From Mesorhizobium sp. NZP2298 (GTDB taxonomy: Bacteria; Pseudomonadota; Alphaproteobacteria; Rhizobiales; Rhizobiaceae): a stretch of 64,000 bases of DNA. Where the stretch lies: NCBI RefSeq assembly GCF_013170825.1, contig NZ_CP033365.1, positions 5,220,001 to 5,284,000 of the forward strand, in the 5' to 3' direction. Made by a program: the position numbers and the translations under genes. The notes beneath the pieces are model-generated. The model saw only the letters and a program-made list of their open reading frames with translations. It had not been told where the DNA came from and ran no database searches. The stretch's first letter is position 1, and every line of letters starts with the position of its first letter. This document shows positions 17,147 to 25,556 of the stretch, piece by piece.

Positions 17147-17585
17147 TTTAGTCCCCTGTCTGGCTCCCGAGAGCTGCCTCCGTTTGTCTTGTCCGGGCCG
17201 CTCTTTCGATGCTTTCGAGAATGCCGCTCAGGCTTGAATCCGTCGTTAAATGGCGTGCTTAATTTGAGGAAAACAAAGCTAAAACAAGAGGTAAACGCGG
17301 AAATTCGTTAAGGATACGAAGCCAGCGTTTCAGCCGATTTTCGCTAAATTTGACGAAAATTTTCCGGGCCTCAATCAACACTCCGCTAACCACGGGAGAC
17401 AAACACGATGCGCCGGTCGTTTTCATTTCCCTCCGCGACGAGGCGAATTCAGGCGCTTTCAGAATCCCAAGGTCTTCCGTTGCGGCACCGCTTTTGTTTT
17501 GGCGGGAGCTGGATTAGCTTACGTTTGCGTAAGCGGCAGACCGGCGAGGCGGAGCATCCGGCCGGCCATCCAAAGGGAGGAAGAC
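17147..17585. other. Intergenic region between divergent Sel1 and DUF2147 genes
   Basis: No gene recognised. A small inverted repeat ATTTTCG/CGAAAAT (17337-17343 and 17354-17360) sits in an unusually AT-rich patch around 17260-17370. The region should hold two divergent promoters. Confidence 0.5.
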
Positions 17586-17927
17586 ATGTTTCGAAAAGTG
17601 AGCCTGGCCCTTGCAGCCACATTGATCATGGCGGGAACGGCGTGGGCCGATCCGATCGAGGGCAACTGGAAGACGCAAGCCGGCGACACCGCGGCCATTT
17701 CAGGCAGCGGCTCGTTTTCCATCACGCTCAAGTCGGGCAAATATACCGGCAAGACCATCGGCTCGCTCAAGGCGGCTGGCGACAACAAATATGCCGGCAG
17801 CATCACCGACCCGGCAAACGACAAGACCTATTCGGGCAAGGCGACGTTGTCGGGCACCTCGCTCAAGATGAGCGGTTGCGTGCTCGGCGGTCTGATCTGC
17901 AAGAGCCAGACCTGGCACAAGCTCTGA
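17586..17927 (+). CDS. DUF2147-like small exported protein
   Basis: 113 residues. The signal peptide is about residues 1-21 (LALAATLIMAGTAWA-DP). The mature part starts DPIEGNWKTQAGDTAAI and ends with CVLGGLICKSQTWHKL, with a repeated G-K-Y-x-G beta pattern; this matches the DUF2147 fold, a small lipocalin-like beta domain. Two Cys near the end could form a disulfide. Its molecular role is unknown. GGGAGG ribosome site lies 9 bases upstream of the chosen ATG, and a terminator follows 27 bases after the stop, so the gene is its own unit. Confidence 0.82.
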   Translation: MFRKVSLALAATLIMAGTAWADPIEGNWKTQAGDTAAISGSGSFSITLKSGKYTGKTIGSLKAAGDNKYAGSITDPANDKTYSGKATLSGTSLKMSGCVLGGLICKSQTWHKL

Positions 17928-17953
17928 TCTACCATATCCTTGGGACATGATGA

Positions 17954-17980
17954 CGGGGCCTGGCAGGCCCCGTTTTCGTT
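17954..17980 (+). terminator. Rho-independent terminator after the DUF2147 gene
   Basis: Stem CGGGGCC / GGCCCCG (17954-17960 with 17966-17972), TGGCA loop, then TTTTCGTTT. Confidence 0.9.
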
Positions 17981-18152
17981 TCATCGGCAGGCCGAGCACT
18001 GGTGCTGTTGCCCTGCCTCCGGTGGCCATATCAGGCCGGCGGCGACCGGATCAGATCCCGTCAATCATTTTGAACCGCAGATGAACACCGGCATCAGAGC
18101 CGGTTCAGAGGCGTTGGGGCATTCTCCTGCGTGTTGAAGGAGACACCACCCG

Positions 18153-18311
18153 ATGCTTGCTCGCCGCTTCACCATCGTCTGCCTGCTGATGAGCCTGTTT
18201 GGAATGTTCTTCGCCATCCTCGTCGCCGAAGCGGGCCGTTCCCCCCGCTCCTGGGACGAAGCCGGTTCCAGGACATGCCGCCTCGCCTGCCCCACCCACC
18301 TTCGCAACTGA
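18153..18311 (+). CDS. Possible small membrane/secreted peptide, maybe first half of a frameshifted gene
   Basis: 52-codon frame with an AAGGAG ribosome site 10 bases before the ATG. Residues about 5-27 (FTIVCLLMSLFGMFFAILVA) are strongly hydrophobic, like a signal peptide or single membrane helix. The frame then crosses a C6 run at 18240-18245 and its product becomes unlike a natural protein. In the next frame, the sequence after the C run reads PAPGTKPVPG and onwards through 18546. Losing one C would join both into a protein of about 130 residues. No family recognised. Confidence 0.35.
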   Translation: MLARRFTIVCLLMSLFGMFFAILVAEAGRSPRSWDEAGSRTCRLACPTHLRN

Positions 18312-18351
18312 ACCAAAGAAACCAGACCTCGAAAAGAAAAGCTCAGACATC

Positions 18352-18546
18352 ATGAACCGCATCGCCGCCAACGCTCTCAAGACCCTTCGGCTTCTGCCGC
18401 GGGCGGCGCTTATCCTGATGGTCCTGGCCGCTCCGGTCCTGGCCGTACCGATGATGCGCGCCGATGCCGGCTCGACGATCGAGGCTCCGGCCCTGAAGAA
18501 GTCCGGCGTCGGCTTCGTGCTGCTGGTCAGTCTGCAGCGAGGATAA
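18352..18546 (+). CDS. Hypothetical short protein with hydrophobic N-terminal segment
   Basis: 64 residues if translation starts at ATG 18352. Residues about 11-32 (LRLLPRAALILMVLAAPVLA) look like a signal peptide or membrane anchor; the remainder is short and featureless. The ribosome site is weak. It may instead be the C-terminal part of the gene beginning at 18153, separated by a one-base shift. No family recognised. Confidence 0.35.
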   Translation: MNRIAANALKTLRLLPRAALILMVLAAPVLAVPMMRADAGSTIEAPALKKSGVGFVLLVSLQRG

Positions 18547-18620
18547 AGAAAAATGGCGCTTTGGGCGCCTTCGACAGCCACACCCCTCCCAACCGCTCGT
18601 CCGAGTCTCTATATTGAGCC

Positions 18621-20123
18621 ATGGAAAAGCGAATCTACCCTCAAGCCATCGAATCTGTCGTCATGCCGGAGCCTTTTGGCCGGCAAAGCTTCGACGATGC
18701 CGCGAAAGCGGTCGCGGCACTGCAGTTGCTTTATGACCGCAACACCAGGTTCCTGCGCGATTCCTTCGCCGCCCTGGCCGCCGGCGGTGACAGCAGCAAG
18801 CGCTACCGCGCCTTCTATCCCGAGATCGGCGTCACCACGAGTTCGTTCACCCAGGTCGACTCGCGCCAAGCCTATGGCCATATGCCGACGCCCGGCCATT
18901 TCGCCACCACGATCACGCAGCCGCACTTGTTCGAGAACTACCTGATCGAACAACTTCGGCTGATCATGCGCAACCACGGCGTGGCGGTCACGGTTTCGGA
19001 ATCGACCACTCCCATTCCATTGCATTTCGCCTTCCTGGAGGGAACTTACGTCGACGGCGCCGCCGCGGAGCGCATCAAGCGGCCGATCCGCGACCTGTTC
19101 GACGTGCCGGATCTCGACGGCACCGACGATCAGATCGCCAACGGCACGTTCGAAGTGGCCTTCGGCGAACCAAGACCGCTAGCCCCATTCACGGCGCAGC
19201 GTATCGACTACTCGCTGCACCGCATGACGCACTACACGGCGACCAGCCCGCAACATTTCCAGAATTTCGTGCTGTTCACCAACTACCAGTTCTACATTGA
19301 CGAGTTCGGCGCCCGCGCCCGCGACCTGATGGAAAAGGGCGGCGGCGGTTATGTGGAATTCGTCGAACCGGGCAATGTCGTGACCAAGGCCGGACAAAGC
19401 GCGCCGAGCGAAGGCGTTGGACCACAGCGTCTGCCGCAGATGCCGGCCTATCACCTGAAAAAGGCGAACCATGGCGGCATCACCATGGTCAACATCGGCG
19501 TTGGCCCATCGAACGCCAAGACGATCACCGACCATATTGCCGTGCTGCGGCCGCATGCCTGGGTGATGCTCGGCCATTGCGCCGGGCTGCGCAACACCCA
19601 GGCGCTCGGCGACTATGTGCTGGCGCATGCCTATGTGCGCGAGGACCACGTACTGGACGACGATCTTCCGGTCTGGGTGCCGATCCCGCCGCTGGCCGAG
19701 ATCCAGGTGGCTCTGCAGGAGGCGGTTGCCGAAGTCACCGGCCTGTCCGGCTACGATCTGAAGCGCATCATGCGCACCGGCACGGTCGCCACCATTGACA
19801 ACCGCAACTGGGAACTGCGCGACCAGCGCGGGCCTGTGCAGCGCCTGTCGCAGTCGCGTGCCATCGCGCTCGACATGGAATCGGCGACGATCGCCGCCAA
19901 TGGCTTCCGCTTCCGCGTGCCCTACGGCACGCTGCTTTGCGTGTCCGACAAGCCACTGCATGGCGAGCTGAAACTGCCTGGCATGGCGACCGAGTTCTAC
20001 AAGCGGCAGGTGGCGCAACACCTGACCATCGGCATCAGGGCGATGGAGAAGCTGGCCGAGATGCCGATGGAGCGGCTGCATTCGCGCAAGCTCCGGAGCT
20101 TTTCGGAAACAGCGTTCCAGTAG
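18621..20123 (+). CDS. amn: AMP nucleosidase
   Basis: 500 residues, the usual length. Hydrolyses AMP to adenine and ribose 5-phosphate, balancing adenylate pools in the cytosol. The N-terminal AMP-nucleosidase regulatory domain occupies about 1-180. The C-terminal nucleoside-phosphorylase-like catalytic domain follows, with GITMVNIGVGPSNAKTITDH, GHCAGLRNTQ and the nucleoside-recognition segment ALDMESATIAANGFRFRVPY, in which Met-Glu contacts ribose. It is an isolated gene between small exported proteins and the EEP-family gene; its start has no strong ribosome site, and an internal Met at residue 15 is possible. Confidence 0.95.
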   Translation: MEKRIYPQAIESVVMPEPFGRQSFDDAAKAVAALQLLYDRNTRFLRDSFAALAAGGDSSKRYRAFYPEIGVTTSSFTQVDSRQAYGHMPTPGHFATTITQPHLFENYLIEQLRLIMRNHGVAVTVSESTTPIPLHFAFLEGTYVDGAAAERIKRPIRDLFDVPDLDGTDDQIANGTFEVAFGEPRPLAPFTAQRIDYSLHRMTHYTATSPQHFQNFVLFTNYQFYIDEFGARARDLMEKGGGGYVEFVEPGNVVTKAGQSAPSEGVGPQRLPQMPAYHLKKANHGGITMVNIGVGPSNAKTITDHIAVLRPHAWVMLGHCAGLRNTQALGDYVLAHAYVREDHVLDDDLPVWVPIPPLAEIQVALQEAVAEVTGLSGYDLKRIMRTGTVATIDNRNWELRDQRGPVQRLSQSRAIALDMESATIAANGFRFRVPYGTLLCVSDKPLHGELKLPGMATEFYKRQVAQHLTIGIRAMEKLAEMPMERLHSRKLRSFSETAFQ

Positions 20124-20231
20124 GTGGCCACAACGCCTCCGTGAGGCAATTCGTCGTCTTGCTCAGGCCGCAATTTGGCCGATAAGCAGATTGAACGGAT
20201 CGTCAGGCGGCCTTCACCAGACACGACCTCA

Positions 20232-21266
20232 ATGACAACAGGCGCGCGCTTGAAAATGACGGCTGGGTTGGCATTCCTGGCGATGACGGCACTGTCGGCC
20301 GCGCTGTTGGCCGGGTTCTTCGGCTCGCTGCACCCCGCCTTCGATTCCTTCTCGCATTTCCGCATGCACTTCAGCGTTCTCATGGCGCTTCTGGCACTGC
20401 CGCTGCTCGCCAGCTCGTTTCGGCTGCAAGCGGCAGCGGGGCTGCTCTTTGCCATCACCTGCCTGGCCACGACGGCAGGCGCCCTGCCGAGGCTTTGGCC
20501 TCAGCCAGCGGTTGCCAAGCCCGCCGATCAGGCCGTCTACAGCCTGCTGCAGATGAACCTGCGCTTCAACAACCCGACGCCGAAGAAAGTGCTCTCGCTG
20601 ATCGGCCGCACCAATCCGGACGTGATCACCCTCGACGAAGTGTCTGGCATGTGGACGGCCGAGCTTGGCACCATCACCAGCGCCTATCCCTACCGTATCC
20701 TCTGCCCTTACCCGAACGGCATGTTCGGGGTGGCGTTGCTGTCGCGCCGGCCGTTTGCCGCCGACACCGCACCGCGCTGCGAGCCGCGCGGCGCGATGGC
20801 GACCGCCACCATCGACTTCGGCGGGATCGGGGTCGATGTCGCCGCGATCCATTTGAGCTGGCCGTGGCCGAAGGAGCAGTACTGGCAGATTGGCGAACTG
20901 GCGGAACCACTGGCCGGGCTAGGCGAGACCGCGATCATGGCCGGCGATTGCAACGCCGTGCCGTGGAGCGCGGCGGTGCGGCGGGTCGCGGCTCTCGGCA
21001 GGCTGACCGTCATGCCGTCGGCCGGACCGACCTGGATCCACCGGACACTACCCGACTTCCTGCGCCGCTATGCAGGCCTGCCCATCGACCAGGTGTTCAG
21101 CAAGGGCGGGCTGACGATCCTGTCGTCGACGCGGCTGGAGGATACCGGCTCCGACCACCTGCCGGTGCTGGTCGAGTTCACGCTGAGGCCGCAGGAACAG
21201 AAACCGCTCGATGAGCATGAAACCGCGACCGTTTCCCTGCCGGAGCCAGCGAAGTCGCGCGGTTGA
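20232..21266 (+). CDS. Membrane-anchored endonuclease/exonuclease/phosphatase family protein
   Basis: About 344 residues. Three hydrophobic segments (about 10-30, 43-61 and 63-85) anchor the N-terminus in the inner membrane. The remaining domain carries EEP metal and catalytic motifs: LLQMNLRFNN, TLDEVSG (the metal Glu), GDCNAVPWS and the terminal GSDHLPVLVEF. Members include nucleases, sphingomyelinase-like and inositol phosphatases; this membrane-topped bacterial subgroup has no assigned substrate. The domain probably faces the periplasm. ATG 20232 was preferred over an upstream TTG at 20175. No close operon partner. Confidence 0.85.
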   Translation: MTTGARLKMTAGLAFLAMTALSAALLAGFFGSLHPAFDSFSHFRMHFSVLMALLALPLLASSFRLQAAAGLLFAITCLATTAGALPRLWPQPAVAKPADQAVYSLLQMNLRFNNPTPKKVLSLIGRTNPDVITLDEVSGMWTAELGTITSAYPYRILCPYPNGMFGVALLSRRPFAADTAPRCEPRGAMATATIDFGGIGVDVAAIHLSWPWPKEQYWQIGELAEPLAGLGETAIMAGDCNAVPWSAAVRRVAALGRLTVMPSAGPTWIHRTLPDFLRRYAGLPIDQVFSKGGLTILSSTRLEDTGSDHLPVLVEFTLRPQEQKPLDEHETATVSLPEPAKSRG

Positions 21267-21326
21267 GTTTTAGCCGTCCATCTGTGGCGCGAGCATCAAC
21301 TTCGCCCGGAAAGCTCGGGTGAAGCG

Positions 21327-21926
21327 CTATGATTTCGCCAGGGCGTCAACCAGATATTCGACGTGACCGCCTTCCCGGTGCTCGCGCGCGTCAAAGGCGT
21401 TTTGCTTGCCCTCGTACTCGTCAAAGACAGCGTCGATTCGCCGGCGTGCTTCGCGCCGCGTTTTGGAGCACTGCCCATCGTTCGCAGCGGTCAGGCCGGT
21501 AAGCGATTTCTCGGTCGCCGCCATCATCTGCCTGGCAATTTTGCCATGCGTCTCCTCATGCGTGCGAACACCGGTGAAGAACCGCGCCCAGCGCTTATCG
21601 AGCGCCGGCGGGAGCACGGAAGCGACATGTGGGTAGGTGAAATTCAGGTTGAGCGTGCCGTTGGCCTGTTTGATCCGGCAGGAGCCCTTGACCTGAACAA
21701 AGTCGAAATCCCAATCCTTGGTATAGCTGGTCTGCGCGATGGCGCGGGCCATGAAGCCATGCCTTGGCCCGTTGCGGTCCATGGATTCGATCAGCGCCTC
21801 GCCGGTCGTGCCTGAAATGTCGTATGTCTTCGTCTTGACCAGGACCTTGACGTCCGCCGAGGCGACGGAGGTCAGGCTGCACGACGCGCAAATCGTCGCC
21901 AGAACTAAACGTGCGAGCAAGCGCAT
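21327..21926 (-). CDS. DUF922-family exported protein, predicted zinc protease
   Basis: 199 residues. Signal peptide about 1-24 (LVLATICASCSLTSVASA-DV). The mature protein matches DUF922: KTKTYDISGTTGEALIESMD near the start, FTYPH in the middle, and the motif HEETH at 123-127 in THEETHGKIARQM, a HExxH zinc-binding/catalytic signature, followed by two helices with a single Cys (QCSKTRREARRRID). It would act in the periplasm on an unknown substrate. It lies 55 bases downstream of the ETF-ubiquinone oxidoreductase gene on the same strand and may be cotranscribed, though no functional link is evident. Confidence 0.85.
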   Translation of the reverse strand: MRLLARLVLATICASCSLTSVASADVKVLVKTKTYDISGTTGEALIESMDRNGPRHGFMARAIAQTSYTKDWDFDFVQVKGSCRIKQANGTLNLNFTYPHVASVLPPALDKRWARFFTGVRTHEETHGKIARQMMAATEKSLTGLTAANDGQCSKTRREARRRIDAVFDEYEGKQNAFDAREHREGGHVEYLVDALAKS

Positions 21927-21981
21927 CCACGCTTCCCTTCAAAGATGACCAACGGCAGCATGCCGTCGGCGCTGAGGGCAT

Positions 21982-23661
21982 TCACATACCCTGGTAGACC
22001 GGGCCTTCGCCGCCCTGCGGCGGCACCCAGTTGATGTTCTGGTTCGGATCCTTGATATCGCAAGTCTTGCAGTGGACGCAGTTCTGCGCGTTGATGACGA
22101 AGCGCACATCCTTCGCCTCTGGATCGGCGGCGGCATTGCCGTCCTTGTCGACCCACTCATAGACGCCTGCCGGGCAATAGCGTGTCGAAGGCCCGGCAAA
22201 GACATCGTGCTCCGAGCGCTTCTGCAGTTCCATGTCGCCGACCAGCAGGTGGACCGGCTCGTTCTCCTCATGATTGGTGTTGGACAGGAACACCGAGGAC
22301 AGGCGGTCGAAGGTCAGCACGCCATCAGGCTTCGGATAGGCGATCTTCTTGTGCCTGGCGGCGGGCTCGAGCGCGGCATAGTCGGCCTTGCCGTGCTTCA
22401 GCGTGCCGAAGGGCGAGATGCCGAACAGCGTGTTCAGCCACATGTCGAGGCCCCCGAGGCCGATGCCGACGATGGTGCCGAAGCGCGACCACAGCGGCTT
22501 GACGTTGCGCACCTTCTTCAAATCCTTGCCGATGTCGGTCGCGCGCCAAGCGTCCTCGTAGCTGGAAAGCTCATCATTGGCACGGCCCGCGCCAATCGCC
22601 TCGGCGACATGCTCGGCCGCGAGCATTCCCGACAGCACTGCATTGTGGGAGCCCTTGATGCGCGGCACGTTGACGAAGCCCGCGGCACAACCCATCAGCG
22701 CGCCGCCAGGGAACGACAGTTTCGGCACCGACTGCCAGCCGCCCTCGGTGATGGCACGCGCGCCATAGCCCAGCCGCTTGGCGCCCTCGAAGGTTCCCGC
22801 GATCGCCGGATGCGTCTTGAAGCGCTGGAATTCCTCGAATGGCGAGAGATAGGGGTTCTTGTAATTGAGGTGGAGGACGAAGCCGACCGCCACCTGATTG
22901 TCCTCGAGATGGTAGAGGAAGGAGCCGCCGCCGGTCTTCATGTCGAGCGGCCAGCCGAAGGAATGCTGCACCAGGCCAGGCCGATGGTTCTCCGGCTTGA
23001 CCTGCCAGAGTTCTTTCAGGCCGATGCCGTATTTGCCGGGCTCGCGGCCGTCGGAGAGCTTGTATCTGGCGATCAGCTGCTTGGCGAGCGAGCCGCGCGC
23101 GCCCTCGCCGATCAGCACATATTTGCCCATCAGCGCCATGCCCGGCGCGAAGCCCGGGCCATGCGTGCCGTCCTTCTCGACGCCCATGTCGCCAGTGACG
23201 ACGCCGGTGACGGCGCCTTCCTCATTGTAGAGCAGTCCAGCGGCGGCAAAGCCCGGATAGATCTCGACGCCAAGCGCCTCGGCCTTGGTCGCCAGCCAGC
23301 GGCAGACATTGCCGAGGGAGACGATGTAATTGCCGTGATTGTTCATCAACGGCGGCATCAGGATGTTGGGCAGACGGAAAGAGCCGGCGGGGCCGAGCAC
23401 CAGGAAATGGTCCGCCGTGACCGGGGTCTTGAAAGGATGACCTTCTTCTTCGCGCCAACCGGGCAGCAGCCGGTCGATGCCGACAGGATCGACGACGGCG
23501 CCGGAGAGGATGTGGGCGCCGACCTCGCCGCCCTTTTCCAGCACGACGACGGAAAGCTCGGGATTGACCTGCTTGAGGCGGATGGCCGCGGCAAGGCCGG
23601 CCGGACCGGCACCGACGATGACCACGTCGAATTCCATGCTCTCGCGTTCGATATCGCTCAT
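21982..23661 (-). CDS. Electron transfer flavoprotein-ubiquinone oxidoreductase
   Basis: 559 residues, full length. A membrane-associated FAD and 4Fe-4S enzyme that accepts electrons from reduced ETF and reduces ubiquinone, linking acyl-CoA dehydrogenases to respiration. The FAD-binding VVIVGAGPAGLAAAIRL is at about 13-29. The C-terminal cluster ligands are the Cys in YCPAGVYEW near 489 and Cys528, Cys531 and Cys534 in NCVHCKTCDIKDP. The start at 23661 has GGAGGGG directly upstream; the frame continues 19 codons further without support. It is the natural electron outlet for the isovaleryl-CoA dehydrogenase encoded at 8966. ETF subunit genes are not in the window. Confidence 0.96.
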   Translation of the reverse strand: MSDIERESMEFDVVIVGAGPAGLAAAIRLKQVNPELSVVVLEKGGEVGAHILSGAVVDPVGIDRLLPGWREEEGHPFKTPVTADHFLVLGPAGSFRLPNILMPPLMNNHGNYIVSLGNVCRWLATKAEALGVEIYPGFAAAGLLYNEEGAVTGVVTGDMGVEKDGTHGPGFAPGMALMGKYVLIGEGARGSLAKQLIARYKLSDGREPGKYGIGLKELWQVKPENHRPGLVQHSFGWPLDMKTGGGSFLYHLEDNQVAVGFVLHLNYKNPYLSPFEEFQRFKTHPAIAGTFEGAKRLGYGARAITEGGWQSVPKLSFPGGALMGCAAGFVNVPRIKGSHNAVLSGMLAAEHVAEAIGAGRANDELSSYEDAWRATDIGKDLKKVRNVKPLWSRFGTIVGIGLGGLDMWLNTLFGISPFGTLKHGKADYAALEPAARHKKIAYPKPDGVLTFDRLSSVFLSNTNHEENEPVHLLVGDMELQKRSEHDVFAGPSTRYCPAGVYEWVDKDGNAAADPEAKDVRFVINAQNCVHCKTCDIKDPNQNINWVPPQGGEGPVYQGM

Positions 23662-23881
23662 CAACCCCTCCGCACTGGCTTGCCGCTGTTGCGTATCTTG
23701 CTGGCTCCTGCGCTGCATAGCGCATCAATTGGCGACAGGAAACCGGCGCATACGTGACAATGCGGATTTGGCCAAAAAGTCGCGCATCCCGCCGCATAGT
23801 GGCCGTCAGCGCCCCGCGAGAACCGCGGTCCCTGCGTTTTTTAATTGTTCGACGGCTTCCTTATCGGCCATACTTCCCGCC

Positions 23882-24526
23882 ATGCGCATTCCTGGGCCAG
23901 CCGGCTTTCCTTCGACGCGCTTTGTTTTCACGCCCGGCCGGGCCTGCCGGGCGATTCTTTTGGCCCTTCTGACATCGGCGCCAGGGTACGCCACGGCGGA
24001 CGAGGTAAAAGTCTGGGCGACGGGCGCCTACTCCTTCTCCGACGAGCTCGGCGGCTTCCGCATCACCGGAGCCTCAGGCATCGGAACCAAGGACGATCCG
24101 CTGGTCATAACGGAAGAGCTTAATTCAGCGACACCGGTGACGCTGACCATCCGCACCACGAAGCCGATCCAGACATTCGGCAAGGCGGGCGAGTTCGCCA
24201 ACGGCATCATGTATATGCGCATCGACGTGCTCAACAACAGCGGCCAAGCCTGGATCGAATTCCAGTTCGAGCTTCAGGAGATACTGGACCAGCCGAGCGT
24301 GTTTGGCGACGGGCTTTCGTTCGACCAACGCAACAAGACGCCCGACAATATCTGGTCCAGCAATTTCGCCGATTTCGACCGCGACTTCGAACCCTACGAC
24401 CGGTTGCTGTTCAAGAACGGCAAGGTCGATCCGATGAAGACCGCCAGCTTCGAGTTCCTGATGACCGACTACACGCCGCGTTGGACCTTCTATCTGGTGC
24501 AGGATCCGCGCATCCCAACGGGATAG
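23882..24526 (+). CDS. Exported protein of unknown function
   Basis: 214 residues. An N-terminal signal peptide with an Arg-rich start and hydrophobic stretch (about 22-37, ending near GYATA-DE) precedes a soluble beta-rich domain starting VKVWATGAYSFSDELGGFRI. The mature part reads like an immunoglobulin-like or jelly-roll fold with a long run of beta strands (ITEELNSATPVTLTIRTTKP, YMRIDVLNNSGQAWIEFQFE). No catalytic motif is obvious. I do not recognise the family. It is followed 51 bases later by the uracil-DNA glycosylase on the same strand. The ATG at 23882 was chosen because the signal peptide begins there; the frame is open far upstream, opposite ETF-QO. Confidence 0.7.
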   Translation: MRIPGPAGFPSTRFVFTPGRACRAILLALLTSAPGYATADEVKVWATGAYSFSDELGGFRITGASGIGTKDDPLVITEELNSATPVTLTIRTTKPIQTFGKAGEFANGIMYMRIDVLNNSGQAWIEFQFELQEILDQPSVFGDGLSFDQRNKTPDNIWSSNFADFDRDFEPYDRLLFKNGKVDPMKTASFEFLMTDYTPRWTFYLVQDPRIPTG

Positions 24527-24577
24527 GGCGAGCGGCCGGCCTTGCAAATTGCAGCCACGCGGACGAATGTGCGCGCC

Positions 24578-25450
24578 ATGACTGCCGCGTCCCCCAACAG
24601 CCCGACCGATATTGCCGACATCCTGGCCTTCTACGCCAGCGCTGGCGTCGATGAAGCGCTGGAAGACGCCCCGGTGAACCGCTTCGCCGAGGCAGCGCCG
24701 AGGCCTGTCGAGCGCGCACCGGCGCCGGTGGCGCCCCCTCTCGAGGACAGGGCGCCGGAGCGGCCCGCGGCATCACCCGGTTTGGATGCAAGCAAGGTGC
24801 CGGATGCGCCGGCGCGCACAGTGCCCTCCGCCATACCCGACGAGGCGCAGGCCGCTCTCGCCCGGCAAATGGCGGCAAGCGCCTCGACACTGGAAGAGCT
24901 GCGCCAGCACATGGCCGCCTTTGATGGCTGCAATCTCAAGGCCACCGCGAAGAATCTCGTGTTCGCCGACGGCAACCCGGAGGCCGCGGTCATGCTGGTC
25001 GGCGAAGCGCCCGGCCGCGACGAGGACATTGAGGGTCTGCCCTTCGTCGGCCGTTCGGGCCGACTGCTCGACCGCATGCTGGCCGCGATCGGGCTCGACC
25101 GCACCTCGGTCTACATCGCCAACGTCATTCCCTGGCGGCCGCCGGGCAACCGCACGCCGACCCCGCACGAGACCGAAATCTGCCGGCCGTTCATCGAGCG
25201 CCAGATCGAGTTGGTCAATCCCAAGGTCCTGGTCAATCTCGGCGGCCCGTCGGCCAAGACCTTGCTCAACACTTCGGAAGGCATTTTGCGGCTGCGTGGC
25301 AACTGGCGCGTCCACACCACGGCCGCGGGCACCGCCATTCCGGCCATGCCGACGCTGCATCCAGCCTATCTGTTGCGGACGCCGGCGCACAAGAAGCTGG
25401 CATGGCGGGATTTTCTCGAGGTGAAGGCGAAGCTGCGGTCACTCTCCTAG
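24578..25450 (+). CDS. Uracil-DNA glycosylase, family 4-like
   Basis: 290 residues. Removes uracil from DNA in base-excision repair. A low-complexity Pro/Ala-rich N-terminus (about 15-100) leads into a UDG superfamily domain with [20 protein letters not shown] (motif A and the active-site loop), [14 protein letters not shown] and [12 protein letters not shown] (motif with the catalytic-site His). The domain order matches family 4, but only two cysteines are present in the whole chain (GCNLK and ICRPF), whereas canonical family 4 enzymes bind a 4Fe-4S cluster with four. Similar cluster-poor versions appear to be usual in rhizobia, from memory. Start at ATG 24578; TTG 24542 is the alternative. 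Confidence 0.9.
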   Translation: MTAASPNSPTDIADILAFYASAGVDEALEDAPVNRFAEAAPRPVERAPAPVAPPLEDRAPERPAASPGLDASKVPDAPARTVPSAIPDEAQAALARQMAASASTLEELRQHMAAFDGCNLKATAKNLVFADGNPEAAVMLVGEAPGRDEDIEGLPFVGRSGRLLDRMLAAIGLDRTSVYIANVIPWRPPGNRTPTPHETEICRPFIERQIELVNPKVLVNLGGPSAKTLLNTSEGILRLRGNWRVHTTAAGTAIPAMPTLHPAYLLRTPAHKKLAWRDFLEVKAKLRSLS

Positions 25451-25497
25451 ATCGAGATGACGTTGGACTGAAGCATTCCCACTTTTCGGGATCATGC
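25448..25497. repeat. Degenerate CATGATC-type palindromic repeat
   Basis: Begins at the UDG stop with CTAGATCGAGATGACG, resembling the first hairpin at 40061, and ends with CCCACTTTTCGGGATCATGC, identical in core to 40165-40182. The left arm is eroded. Confidence 0.55.
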
Positions 25498-25556
25498 CCT
25501 GGCGATAACCTCGCAGGTAATTGAAATGCTATCCCTGTCGGACTAGCCATCCTCCC

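Noticed and set aside
22072..23757. 561-codon frame opposite the ETF-ubiquinone oxidoreductase
   Set aside because: Antisense shadow of a clearly recognised gene; composition rich in Arg, Ala and Asp without domain signals.
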